From Neostapfia colusana (lineage: Eukaryota > Streptophyta > Magnoliopsida > Poales > Poaceae), in NCBI GenBank assembly GCA_030760725.1, contig JASWHV010000005.1, positions 26,731,241 to 26,795,240 on the forward strand: 64,000 nucleotides of DNA, read 5' to 3'. The position numbers and the translations under genes are program-made. Positions 22,086-32,913 of the stretch are shown piece after piece. The notes below the pieces were generated by a model. It worked only from the letters and a program-made list of their open reading frames with translations, had not been told where the DNA came from and made no database searches. Positions within the stretch are counted from its first letter, which is position 1. Each line of letters starts with the position of its first letter.

Positions 22086-22385
22086 CGCGACATATAACCC
22101 ATACGCGAGCCGGGAGGCGGCCAGTGCTGCCTCCGACTCGCGCCGAGGTCTCGTCGCCGCCGCCGTCCCCGCCGGTCGCCGCCGCCCGAGGTAAGTCCCC
22201 CTCCCCCTCCGGCCTCTCTCCCCAGCTTTCCTCGCCCCCCGGTCGAGCCGCCGGCGACCGGCGGCCGGCGTCGGCGTCCTACCCCCCGTCTGGTCTCTCC
22301 GGACCCTCCCCCGTCCCCCTCCGGCCCGGCCCCTCCCCCTCCGGCCCTCCCCCTGCTCTCCCCCTCCCCCTCCCACCGTGAAAAT
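22086..22385 (+). other. GC-rich exon-like segment, possible transposase leader
   Basis: The GC-rich text includes GCCCGAG|GTAAGT (donor near 22189), which would suit a non-coding first exon of the transposase transcript on the plus strand. The rest is proline/arginine-biased low-complexity sequence with no recognisable protein. Confidence 0.35.
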
Positions 22386-22411
22386 TTCTCCTGTGAAGTT
22401 ATACTTCTTAC

Positions 22412-23091
22412 CTGAAAGTTGAACCCGCCTGTGACCCCATCAACGTTAAGTACCTACAGCAAGGCCATCCTCTATAAGGTAAATTGTAATGTTGTTGATC
22501 TTTTAAATGTTCCATGTTGAAGAACGATATATTACCTCTCCCGCAAAGAAGAGATTGGGCTGCTTCTTGCTTTCCATAGTGCCCAGCGATATCTTCAACA
22601 ACATTACAACAGCAAAACAAGTTAGGCCTGTGTGCAAAGTGATTTAAGTTCAAAAAACTGCAGTAAAGACTAAGGACCTCAGAAATTGGAACACCTCCGG
22701 CAGTCACAAATCATCTTTGAATTGTCCCTAGATATGATGGTAAGATAACAGCCAGTGAGTCTTGTCTTGACAGAAACATTATTGCCATCCTATTTTAAAT
22801 GAACAGCCAAAAAAAGGTGACATATAGGATGTCACACACCTTCCCAACAACATCAAAGATCCATTTTTTTAACCGCAGGGCTACATTGTTTATATAATTA
22901 TTTGACATGGAGGCCCAGTGCATATCACCATCTAATCCCTGCAAGGACAAGACCACCCGATGAGGTCATCTAATTTAAGGGACAAGTAATATGCTATATA
23001 ATAATATGATGACCTCCTGTTCTAGCATGAATCTCCAAAACCTCTTCACCAGGCCAAACTCTGTGGGGAAGGTATTATTTACTTTGTGCTT
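22412..23091 (-). pseudogene. Captured gene fragment: five exons of an HI0933-type flavoprotein
   Basis: Reading the minus strand gives five exons between AG and GT. They are 23091-23014 (FPTEFGLVKRFWRFM), 22938-22840 (GLDGDMHWASMSNN...WIFDVVGK, 33 codons), 22727-22678 (GQFKDD...VTAGGVPISE), 22592-22536 (ISLGTMESKKQPNLFFAGE, 19 codons) and 22453-22412 (VLNVDGVTGGFNFQ, 14 codons). The last three form the well-known C-terminal signature of HI0933-like NAD(P)/FAD oxidoreductases (AGGV...FAGE-VLDVDGVTGGFN). Exons iv and v are in phase. Exon iii is 50 bp and lacks one base (GATTT|GTGACT), a frameshift. Both ends of the parent gene are missing. The piece lies antisense to the transposase genes, as expected for host sequence captured by a CACTA element. 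Confidence 0.85.
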
Positions 23092-24017
23092 CTGCAGGAA
23101 ATAAAACTTCTTAGTTCAACAATATTAATGTTTTTGCTGGAATAATAAGAATGCATGTGTCGTTTCAGGTCATACATGTGCAATAAATTATGAAACAATT
23201 TAGAAGTTTGATTAAACGGTCCAATGACACAGAGCAGGTGGTTGAACTATTTTCTGTCTTTGCTATATCAGGTTCAATATACAGGAATGACGCCGTGAAT
23301 CGTGGTGGGGAGGAGGCCTCCTGCTGCGCCTAGGGCTGCGTAGAGGCGGAAGCAGCAGCGAGTGGTCCGATCAGGAGCAACCACTCGATCTGGGCGACTA
23401 GAAAACTAGTAGTCCGATTAGGGCGATTAGTTGGACGATCAGGAGTTTTGATGATCAGGATGACTAGGTTAGAAATTTTTCAGTCCTAATCTGTTGGCCG
23501 GCGGTACATTAGGGTTCAGCTCATTCACCTCTTGCTTTCTTTCAACTTGGCAACTACACTGGTCAATTCCTCTTGAAAAGGTACATAAAATGCCAAAGTT
23601 AGTTTTAACATGGTTCTAGACAACTGCTGGTCATGAATATAAAAACAAAATACAGTATTGATACAACAGGTTTGACAGTGGCACAGTATGAAAATAGGAG
23701 TAGTTATACAAAATACACTGTATTTCTGTCAATACAACTATTAGTGAGGGTTAAATCATACCAAAGGAAGGCTCTTTATAAGTTATTTTCAAGAACGCAG
23801 TAGGACCAAAAGATAATTTTCTCTGTGGATATTTAGCATATTCATTTGTTCAGCTGATATCACTTCTCTTTTTGTGTACATCTGACATCTCCAGAAATCC
23901 TAACTAGCACTTTGCCTCGTTACTGCTGTCCGAGGAATGCCTGCTACTTTTTACTTTATGGAGATTTTCTTTAGATCTTGATTTTTAACTTTCCAAATGA
24001 TGAGTGTTAGCTTTATG
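23092..24017. other. Non-coding interior of the CACTA element
   Basis: This contains AT-rich, intron-like sequence and a segment (about 23275-23530) rich in GATTAG/GATCAGG/GACTAG words. I recognise no protein. Part may be upstream intron of the captured flavoprotein gene. Confidence 0.4.
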
Positions 24018-24218
24018 GAGGGTTTCCTTGGCCTCCGTGGCCTGGGTCAGGTCGGGCATCCGGTCGGCGAAGGTGTCGCTGGCGTAGAGGTGCGAGCCCA
24101 TGATGTGGCCGTCGTAGATCCTCTCCTCGTCCCTGACGTTGACGATGGCAACGCTGGGGTCGCTAGCAAGGGACACCAGCTGTGCCACCGACACGCACGA
24201 CACTCCCCTCCTCGCCAT
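24018..24218 (-). pseudogene. Captured first exon of a CDC25/ACR2-like phosphatase/arsenate reductase gene
   Basis: From ATG at 24218 the minus frame reads MARRGVSCVSVAQLVSL, then VAIVNVRDEERIYDGHI, GSHLYAS, and DTFADRMPDLTQAT, with similarity ending at ETL (24018). This is the N-terminal half of the rhodanese-fold CDC25-like / arsenate reductase (ACR2) family of plants, which begin MAR..SYVS and carry V(D/N)VRDEER.YD.HI.GS. The catalytic HC-x5-R loop, which is in a later exon, is absent, so no enzyme can be made. No GT follows; CATAAAGC continues to a stop. It is in the same orientation as the flavoprotein fragment. Confidence 0.82.
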
Positions 24219-25060
24219 CGCCGCCCGTGCCAATCCGAGACTGAGGTGTCAAAGTAAAGGAAGAAGATGGATGAGGTTTGCGCATCGCCCCGCCCCGCCG
24301 CAGAGCGACCGCCCCGCCCCGCCCTGCCGCAGCCGCTGCCGTCCCGCCCCAAGCCCCGCCCGGCCGCCCCTGCTCGCGCTGAGCCCCGGCCGCGCCTCGG
24401 CCGCCGCCGCTCGACGCGCCCCGCCCCGAGCCCCGCCCTGCTGTGCCGCCTGGCACCGCCCCAATCCCCGCCCTGCCGCGCTGTCCGACCTTAGTTGATT
24501 AATTGTTTAATTAGTATTGTAATTGATTATTGTTTAATTAATATTTTGATTGATTGTGTGATTAGTTACTATATGTAAATAAATGGGTTTCGGCCCGGTC
24601 CGGCCTGACACGACCCATTTAGGGTCTGTCACGGCTCATTTAGTGGTAATGTATTAGTCGAGATAGGCACGGAGGACGGCAAGCTCCCGCGCGTGGATGG
24701 CGGGCCCCAACGGTGCAGTTTCATCTTTGACCCACTTACGACGGGGCATATAACGTATGACGGCTAACCCTAAAGGCGTCGTAAGATAATGGCAGGCCCC
24801 AACGGTACATAACTTAGGACGGCTGACCCACTTCTTTGTCTCTCGTTCTTTCCTTCTCTCTCGTTCTTTCCTCTCTCTCTTCTAAATGACTCAAAAACGA
24901 AAGATTGACGTAAACCTATACAACATGCGTCACCCGTTTCGAACGGGCCCGTCTCACATGTGTTACGCATGTGAGGCGTGTACGTTCGGAATTGTCCCTT
25001 TTTGGACAGCCTGGGAGTGACCGAGGGGGCGTGGCATGTGATGAAACGCGTGTCTAGATC
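24219..25060. other. GC-rich and CT-rich non-coding sequence
   Basis: 24270-24480 is a low-complexity run of CCGCCCCGCC words, possibly the 5' leader of the captured gene. 24490-24560 is AT-rich. 24840-24885 is a CT-rich run (CTCTCGTTCTTTC repeats). A short inverted repeat, CTCACATG...CATGTGAG, lies at about 24953-24975. I see no gene. Confidence 0.45.
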
Positions 25061-25143
25061 ATTTCGACGGCATAACCCTGTTGTTCTCTGCTGCACCATT
25101 TTCGGGCGTGCAGTGGAGAACAGCGTGGTTATGCTGCCGAAAT
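25061..25143. repeat. Imperfect inverted repeat upstream of the transposase
   Basis: The arm ATTTCGACGGCATAACC... at 25061-25095 pairs with 25108-25143 (...GGTTATGCTGCCGAAAT) with a few mismatches, leaving a loop of about a dozen bases. The position, just before the TNPD gene, suggests a regulatory hairpin or a tiny inserted foldback element. Confidence 0.7.
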
Positions 25144-25302
25144 TTCGTTCGGGTCCATACCACGCGTCTCGTCATGAGCACGCTCCGCTCGATCACTCTT
25201 GGGTGGGTTTAGGACCTATCCTTTCCAATAGATGTAGGGCCGTGACATAAATAAATTGTAAAGTAACTATAATTTCCTTGACATTAAACTGCAGATTCAA
25301 AC

Positions 25303-28300
25303 ATGGGTGAGGATCGTAGTTGGATGTATACCGGTTGGAATAACAGTTCTGGTGGTCACTCGGATGAGTGGTTCGCAAAGACAGATGCTTTTGTAGATCG
25401 AGCTTTTTCATTGTCAAAGATCGATAAGGTGCGGTGCCCATGTACGAAATGTCAAGGTGCAAAGTGTTGGGACAAAGTGAATTTGGCGTTTCACTTATGT
25501 CGATACAGTTTCATGCAAGATTATGAGGTGTGGACCTTTCACAGTGAGACTTCTTCTCAACCCTTACAAGTTTCAGATGAGGATGACAACACGGGGGTCG
25601 ATAGGATGGACGAGATGCTTGATGCCATAAATCCTGAATTGATGGAGGATCCTCCTCCAACGGAGGTTGAAGCGTTTTTCACGCTTCTCAAAGCTTCAGA
25701 AGAGCCGTTGCATGAACACACCGAAGTGACGCTCCTTACTTTCATGACTAGATTTATGGCCATTAAGTCTAAGTATTTCTTCTCCAATAACTGCTACAAC
25801 GATCTTATCAAATTGATCAGCGATATCCTTCCACAACCACATAAAGTGCCTAAAGATATGTATCAGTCTAAGAAGTTGATTTCTGGTCTAGGTATGAAAT
25901 ATGAGAAGATTGATATGTGTCTAGACAATTGCATGCTTTTTTGGAGAGAGCATGCCAACGAGAACAAGTGCTTAAAATGTGGTAAAGCGAGATTTGTCGA
26001 AGTTGTTAATGATGATGGTTCAAAAGTAATGACTCAAGTCGCACAGAAGCAGCTTCGCTACTTGCCTGTCACACCTAGGTTCAAGCGTTTGTTTCTATCT
26101 AAAAAAACAGCTAGACACATGAGGTGGCACAAAGAAGGTGTACGTGAGAACAACAGCATGATGGTGCACCCGTCGGACGGTGGGGCATGGAAGGCGCTTG
26201 ACCGCTTTGATCCAGATTTCGCCAATGACGCGAGAAATTTTCGCTTTGGATTGGTGACAGATGGCTTCTCACCGTTTAGTACAAACGCAACACCATACTC
26301 TTGTTGGTCCGTGTTCGCTATTCCGTACAACTTACCACCATCGCTTTGTATGAAGTATGAGTTCATGTTCCTATGCCTTATTGTACCTGGACCGGATCAT
26401 CCTGGTTCACGACTGAACGTGATGATGCAGCCATTGATTGAAGAGTTCAAAATGTTATGGAGAGGAGTCAAAGCGTACGACTGTTATAGAAAACAGAAAT
26501 TCAACCTTCGAGCTGCGTACTTGTGTTCTGTTCATGATTTTCCAGCTTACGGCATGTTTTCTGGCAGGAGCACTCATGGTCGATTGACATGTCCAATATG
26601 TGCTTCGGACACGGATTGTTTTCGTCTAATTCATGGTGGCAAGATATGCTACTTTGATTGTCATAGATGTTGGTTACCGCCAAATCACGTGTTTAGGCAA
26701 CAGAGAAATGCCTTCAGGAAGGGTACCATTGTAAAAAAGGGACCACCACAACGTCTGAACGGGTCGAAAATTGTTAAACAGCTCAACAATCTAGTGCCAG
26801 ATGAAGGTCGTCCTGGATATTTTGTTGGTTACGGAGAGGATCACAATTGGACTCATATATGTGCACTATGGGAGTTACCGTATATGAAGTCTTTAATTCT
26901 AATGCATAACATTGATATCATGCACCAGGAACGTAACATGGGCGAATGCATCATAAGCACGTGCTTGGATATGATGGGGAAAACAAAAGACAATATAAAA
27001 GCTCGGAAGGATTTGGCAGAGGTTTGTAACCGACCAAGTCTTGAGCTCTCCGAAGCTGGTGGCAAACCACGAGCTTCTTTCTGCCTTCGACCAAAAGAAA
27101 AGAAAGAAGTCTTCAAGTGGTTGAAACAGTTGAAGTTCCCAGACGATTATGCTGCTAGCCTGAGAAGAGCCGTTAATGTTAAGACTGGAAATGTTACCGG
27201 TTTGAAGAGTCATGATTATCACATAATCATGGAAAGACTTCTGCGTGTTATGTTTCGAGGCTATCTTGACGATGAGGTTTGGAAGGTGTTAGCCGAGCTT
27301 AGCTATTTTTATAGACAGCTTTGTGCTAAAGAAATCAAAAGGGAGATGATGGAGAAGTTAGAAAAAGAGATACCCGTGCTTTTATGTAAGATGGAAAAAG
27401 TATTTCCTCCAGGGTTCTTCAATCCAATGCAACACCTTCTAATCCATCTTCCATATGAAGCTAATGTAGGTGGCCCTGTTCAATATAGGTGGATGTACCA
27501 CATTGAAAGAGCACTCAGATGTCTAAAACTGATGGTTCGTAATAGGGCAAGGGTTCAAGGATACATCGCCGAAGCATTTACACTTCAGGAGATAGGATAC
27601 TTTTCAAGTGTCTACTTTGCAGAAGAACACAATGTTAATGCATCGGTGTTACGGTATAATATGGCTGAAGCAACCTCTTGTAGCGAACTCTCACTTTTTC
27701 AAACGAGAGGCACCACTGTTGGTAGTGGCACGAGCTATGATGCTTCAGCAGATGAAAAGACAGCTGCTTTGTTATACATGTACGCTAACATAGATGGGAT
27801 GGACAATTTTTTTCAGTAAGTGGTTGTTCAACATCTATACTAATTTGCGTGGTGTGTTATACATCTACACCAATAATTCTGTTTTGTCCTGATTTAGTGA
27901 GTTCGATCGACAAAATTGGAAGTCTAAGCAGCAAACTACTAGCAAGCAAATACAAACAATGCGACACTATGGAGTAAATGGAGGACCTAACTTCCAAACG
28001 TGGTTTCGAAATCATGTAACGTTTTCCTTGTCTTGTTCCTCTTAGTATTTATGTTCATAGCATAAAATAGTCTTCTTACTTCATATGTTGGACAGTGCAA
28101 GACACAAGCCGGTGTTCATGAAGATTTGCGACAACTATCCAACGGATCCATTAAAGTTAAACTCTTCGGTCGATATGATGTCAATGGGTTCCGATTCCGT
28201 TCAACTCAATTTGAAGCTCAACGTCCTCTAAGGGCAACATCAAACACCGGAGTTGTGACGAGGGCCGCCGATGCCGAAGGACATGAAACTAATTTCTATG

Positions 28301-28806
28301 GGATCATAAACAAAATCCTAGAATTTAGTTTTGCCGGGAGTAAAGACCTTAAAGTAGTCTTCTTTGACTGTGATTGGTTTGATAATAACAATGGAACTCG
28401 ACAAAACCAATTTGGCATGGTAGAAGTCAAACATAAGGACCGACTACGAGGCTACGACACCTTTTTCCTTGCACACCAAGTCAAACAAGTGTACTATCTA
28501 CAATATCCATGCGAAAAACTTAGTGCATGGTGGGTTGTACAAAAGGTGAATCCTCGTGAGCGGTTATATACACCGGACAATACTGGTTACATTGATGAGG
28601 CAGATGTTGTTTACCAAGAAGAAGAGTTGCCGGATTCTTTTGTCGTTGAGCCTGGTCTACGACTCGATGAATTAGTTGGAGATGCACAAGATGTACAGAC
28701 TGATAATGTGAAAAAACGAAAACGGCGAACAACCATGACAAAAGATCGATGGTCCGGTTTACGAAGTAGAGTACATGATCGTGATACTGATGAATTTCGA
28801 AATTGA
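25303..28806 (+). CDS. CACTA transposase TNPD, three exons
   Basis: Exons are 25303-27815, 27898-28015 and 28096-28806, joined at CA|GTAAGT...TTTAG|T, CAT|GTAACG and GACAG|TGC; the frame stays open for about 1,113 codons. The ATG follows an acceptor-like AAACTGCAG, so a non-coding exon may precede it. The N-terminus (MGEDRSWMYTGW, CPCTKCQ) is a Transposase-associated domain. The centre (LIVPGPDHPGSRLNV, then YGMFSGRSTHGRLTCPIC) is Transposase_21. FNPMQHLLIHLPYEA and YRWMYHIERALRCLK belong to the DUF4218 region. Exon 3 (VVFFDCDWFD..., FGMVEV) is DUF4216. A basic KKRKRRT near the C-terminus may be a nuclear signal. TNPD cuts CACTA ends. I found no disabling change in this reading. Confidence 0.9.
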
Positions 28807-28887
28807 GTACAAGTATCGTTTCTTTCATCTTTTCTTTCGTATTCTATATTTTCCTTTAAATTCATTATCAAATTTCCTTTCATCAGG

Positions 28888-31467
28888 ATGTCATCGAGCA
28901 GTAGACGACGGGGGACGCGGGGCTTTCTGCCCCCGAGAGCAGACTCCGTTTTCTAGGGTTGTCAGTCTAGCAATGGTACTCTGTCTCAGCTGTTGGGCCT
29001 CGACAGAGGCCAGGGGTCACGAGAGCGGTCACGACAGGTAAAGAAAATTAAATTACATAAATTATATAAATAACTTTCTTAAATCTATATTACCAATCTT
29101 CAAAATTTTAGGACGACTCTACGTCTGAGGAGACAGAGGCCAGGGGTCCTCTTCAGACACCACAGGTTTCGGAGCCTGTTACAGATCCTGCTTCGGATCC
29201 TCTTCAGGTTCCGGCACCGCAGGATTCAGACCCTGCTTCAGAGCCTTCCACAGAGCCTGATGTGGAGCCGGCTCCACAGCGGCGTTAGAGGAGGAGCCAC
29301 TCCTCCTCCGGTTCCTGCACGGCCAGAAGATCGGGTCGTTATTCGTCCGGTTGGCGATAGGTAAGTAAATCTATAACAAATCAATTTAGATATTTTAACA
29401 CTTATATATGTACTAATTGAGAATCGTGTATTAGGTCTTGGGCCGATGACTCGTTCACGGGTCAAGGACGCCACCGCCAGGTCAACGCTGTCCTGGGCCA
29501 GCTAATCCGTTGTCACTACCCCGGTCTAGTGAACGGACGGGCTGCTACGTCTTGCGACGATTACGCTACGGCCTAGGACATTAGCTACGGCAACCACCAG
29601 GAGCATGTGTGGCATGAATTCATGGTAAGTAAATTGTCTATTCGTTAAATGCGAACCTATTATATGTTAAATACCTTAATTTGTATATTTCTACTTGTAA
29701 AAATATTACCGTTTGGAGGACGAGGCCCAGCTGGATCACGCTCGCCTGGTCTTCAACAACAACGCTAGGAAGCTCCTGACGCAGTCGATTTCAACGGCTC
29801 GCATTCAGGCTACGAAGGCGTACTATAAGTTGCATCCGGACGAGGGTGAGCCAGGGCAGTTTAGGGATGTGGCGGACAAGTACTTGACGGAGGCACAGTA
29901 CGCAGAGGTAAATTCTTTATTTTACTTTGCTTCATTATTCAATTTTCATCAATGTTTTCATCCAACAACAAATGTGTGCAGGTCAGCGTACCGTGGCTTG
30001 AGTCCTGTCCGGACGCCTACAGTTCCCTGTGTGCTCGTTGTGCGAGCCAGGACTTCCAAGGCGTGTCGATGACCCGCCGACAGAGTTGAGGGACGGACGG
30101 GAAACACCGTCTTGGCGGGGACGGCTACGTACGCCTTGCTAAACGGATGGTAAGTGATACTCGAATTATATTCTAGTTAATTTCTATCGCTATCATTGTG
30201 CTAACACGTATCGATAGGAGCGCGAGATCGGTCAGGAGCCGACCGCTATCCAGGTGTGGAGGAGGGGTCACATGGGAAGTGACCCCTCGCAGCCTGATCA
30301 GCTGTCTTCTCAGACAGCGACAGAGACGTTGGTGAGTTCTTTAGTTGACTTAATTGTATTATATTTAAAACTTCTGATGACTTTAATTTTCTGTATTTTC
30401 AGGAAAAGTATGGGGAGGAGGTGTGGAGGCTTCGAGGCGACGATTACGATTGGTAGAACTCGCCGATCGTACCTGAAGCCGCCTATGCAAGCGGTGGCGG
30501 TAAACCTCACGGCCGGTGAGTTCTGTTGTTTTCATTTACTTTCATTAACTTCGAGATACGAAACTTTAATACTCTTACTTCGTTGTGTAGGTTGGCCATC
30601 TTCAATGGAGTAGTAGACTCGAGGGAGGCGCGGTCTTACTCGAGGGCCTCTTCATCGCAGGGTGGATCCAGCAGGCGTGGCAGCCATGATCTGGAGCTCC
30701 TGAGTGTCCAGGAGGAGCTCCAGAGGACGCAGGAAGCGCTGAGGCTCGCGAACGAGAGGCAGGCAGCCGAGCTCCGGGCTAGGGACGAGTATCAACACTC
30801 GTACATGCTACAGCTGCAAGCTGCCATGCAGGTAAGTTTAGATCATTGTACTCAAGGTTTCTAATATATAAATGACATGTATAATAATTTACTTCATATT
30901 TGCAGGCTATGGCCACAGGACAACCCATTGTCTTTCCTCAGTGGGCGCCGCCACCGATACAGCTACCACAGGGGACGACGTCAGTAGCACAGGTACAAAA
31001 TTTCTCTTAATAGCTGCAACTAGTTAAATTTGCTCAAATTTAGTTGAATTTGATCAAACTTACTTAAAATTAGAGAAAACTAGTTAAACATCCTCAAACT
31101 GAGTAAAATATGGTACAACTTACTCAACTATAGTCAAATATGACCAAACTTACTCAAACATAGCCAAAACTTTTTGAACTAGCTCAAACACAAACACTAC
31201 TAGTCCATACTTCTCAAACTTAGTAAAATATGAGCAAACTTACTCAAACATAGCCAAATCTAGCTAACTTGCTCAATTTTAACTTGTAATGAGTTTATTT
31301 AATCATATACACATTTGTGAACTTCTAATTTGTCTAACTATACATGTACATCATAGGGATCGGCGACGCGGGCTCAGGAAACTCCATCCCCTCAGCAACC
31401 AGCGTTTGGACGAGCGCACGATGACTTCCTGGACTCCGGTGGCAGCGGTCGGGGTAGCGTAGGGTAG
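28888..31467 (+). pseudogene. TNPA-like / Transposase_24 gene, about ten exons, decayed
   Basis: Exon-like segments with AG/GT borders are 28888-29037, 29112-29360, 29435-29624, ~29701-29907, 29982-30149, 30218-30331, 30403-30515, 30591-30831, 30906-30992 and 31357-31467. Recognisable pieces are LVFNNNARKLLTQSI, YYKLHPDEGEPGQF, EREIGQEPTAIQVW and EEVWRLRGDDYDW, then a coiled-coil-like ELQRTQEALRLANERQ near 30720-30770. Damage: frame shifts near 28952 and 29287, TAG for Trp near 29574, TGA in exon 5, TAG after DDYDW, and AA in place of AG at the exon-4 acceptor (TTGTAAAAATATTAC). TNPA would bind the subterminal repeats. Exon limits are by eye. Confidence 0.75.
30993..31350 (+). repeat. Degenerate short repeats in the last TNPA intron
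   Basis: The intron consists of loosely repeated A-rich words such as CAAACTTACTCAAACATAGCC and variants. I see no coding or structural meaning. Confidence 0.5.
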
Positions 31468-31579
31468 TGTGGCGTGCGTATAGTGTTTTTATGCAATTCT
31501 GTGATGTATATTTTGATTGCCTGTGATCTGGCCATCGAGCCAGGGCAGGATTTTCTATTTTTTTAAAAAAAATTGGAAA

Positions 31580-31918
31580 GCTTATTGACTACGGTTTCTG
31601 GTACTTGGCCGTCGTCAATAAGCCATTAGTATTGACGACGGACAGGTACCAGAAACCGTCGTCAATAAGCAATTGTTATTGACGACGGCCTAGTGTAAAC
31701 CGTCGTCAATAAGCAATGGTTACTGATGACGGTTTCCTGGCCGTCGTCAATAAGCTTATTGACGACAGCCTGATTTAGCTGTCGTCAATAAGTTTATTGA
31801 CGACAGCTAGATTTAGCTGTTGTCAATAAGATTATTGACGACGGTAACATTATTAGTCATCAATAAATTTATTGACGACGGTTACCGGCCGTCGTCTATA
31901 GTCCCGATTCCTGTAGTG
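31580..31918 (+). repeat. CACTA right subterminal repeats and TIR
   Basis: It mirrors the left end with about a dozen TTGACGACGG / CCGTCGTCAATAAG motifs in alternating orientation, ending CCGATTCCTGTAGTG. Confidence 0.92.
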
Positions 31919-31930
31919 ATAGGTCTCACA

Positions 31931-31942
31931 ATCTCCCCCTTG
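31931..31942 (-). other. Copia polypurine tract
   Basis: The minus strand reads AAGGGGGAGAT immediately before the 3' LTR start TGTGAGACC, as needed for plus-strand priming. Confidence 0.85.
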
Positions 31943-32913
31943 ATGAATGCATTGGCAACACCAATTAAAATCCGAACATTGGCTTATGAAAAGTTTTGAA
32001 AAGCTTTGAAAACTTATTTCTCCCCCTTTATTAATTTCTCCCCATTTTTTAAAATCAGAGAAGGAAGAAAGTGTATAACATATGCAAAGTGTAAAAAAAA
32101 TCTCTCCTTATACATATTTCTCCCCCTTTGACAATGTATTCAGCAAGGTTCAAAAGAGAAATTTTTAAATGTTATGAGCATATTATAACATATACATACA
32201 AAACAAAGCTCATCCAAGTCATACTATCAGGTTACTTACACTATCACATCAATGAGATACATAAAGTAGTGTAAGCCATGCTAGAGATCAATGTATTTTT
32301 CAGTTTAAGCAAGTCATGATCTCCCTTACTCAACTATTTCAAAACCTAAAAACATGACACTTGTTGCTGCATTTTTATTATTCATAATCATTTAAGGCAC
32401 AAAGTTGATCATATGATATTTGCAAGAGATTATATGCCGCATCAGCCTTATTCTAACCAACCAAGCCAAGCCTATGTCATTTGACGATCAGAAGCTTAAG
32501 GACATGGTTTTAGTCCTACACAATTCCTTCCAAGTTCATATCTTAGTCTAATGATAAGCAATCTCAAAAGAAGAAGTGCGATGCATGCATATTCTCTTGA
32601 TCTTTTCTCAATTTTTTATTTGAAAACTCAACATGTGAGCTGATCACTTGATTAATTTTTTATGATTAAAAGCACTTGTGAGCACGCAACAAGTTCAGAA
32701 CAGCAAGAAAGTTCGATCATGACCAGATTTAGTGTAAGTAATTATTCCAATTACTAGTCATGGCAAAAACTACAAAATGTATAACATGAGTGATGTAGTA
32801 AGAACTTTCAGCCTGTAAATGGAATCACAAAGTCATATATGTATGAAATACTATGCTCATATTATTTTAGTTTCAGATTCACACATAGACTTCAAAGTTT
32901 CAAAAACTCCCCC
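31943..32913 (-). other. Copia 3' non-coding region
   Basis: About 970 bp of AT-rich sequence between the pol end and the purine tract, with several CTCCCCCTT runs on the plus strand (purine tracts on the element strand). SIRE relatives can carry an extra ORF here; I find none. Confidence 0.6.

Larger units (their letters stand above)
21741..31918 (+). mobile_element. CACTA (En/Spm-type) DNA transposon, 10,178 bp
   Basis: The ends are CACTACAGGAAAAACG and, inverted, CACTACAGGAATCGGG. The 3-bp duplication ATA lies at 21738-21740 and 31919-31921. Both ends are followed by many direct and inverted copies of ATTGACGACGG / CCGTCGTCAAT. Inside are a TNPD transposase gene, a TNPA-like gene and, on the opposite strand, fragments of two host genes. 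The element would move by cut-and-paste using TNPD and TNPA; TNPA here looks damaged. Confidence 0.96.
20125..31930 (-). repeat. Copia 3' LTR, split by the CACTA transposon
   Basis: LTR sequence occupies 20125-21740 and 31922-31930 (1616 + 9 = 1625 bp), the same length as the 5' LTR. It includes a stretch of ACTCCGGACC-like repeats near 21540-21660. Confidence 0.93.

Noticed and set aside
24139..24498. ORFs of 75-119 codons on both strands.
   Set aside because: They are products of CCGCCCCGCC low-complexity sequence and the antisense of the captured CDC25-like exon.
31943..32913. An envelope-like ORF as in SIRE elements.
   Set aside because: No open frame of meaningful length or membrane segment is present between pol and the purine tract.
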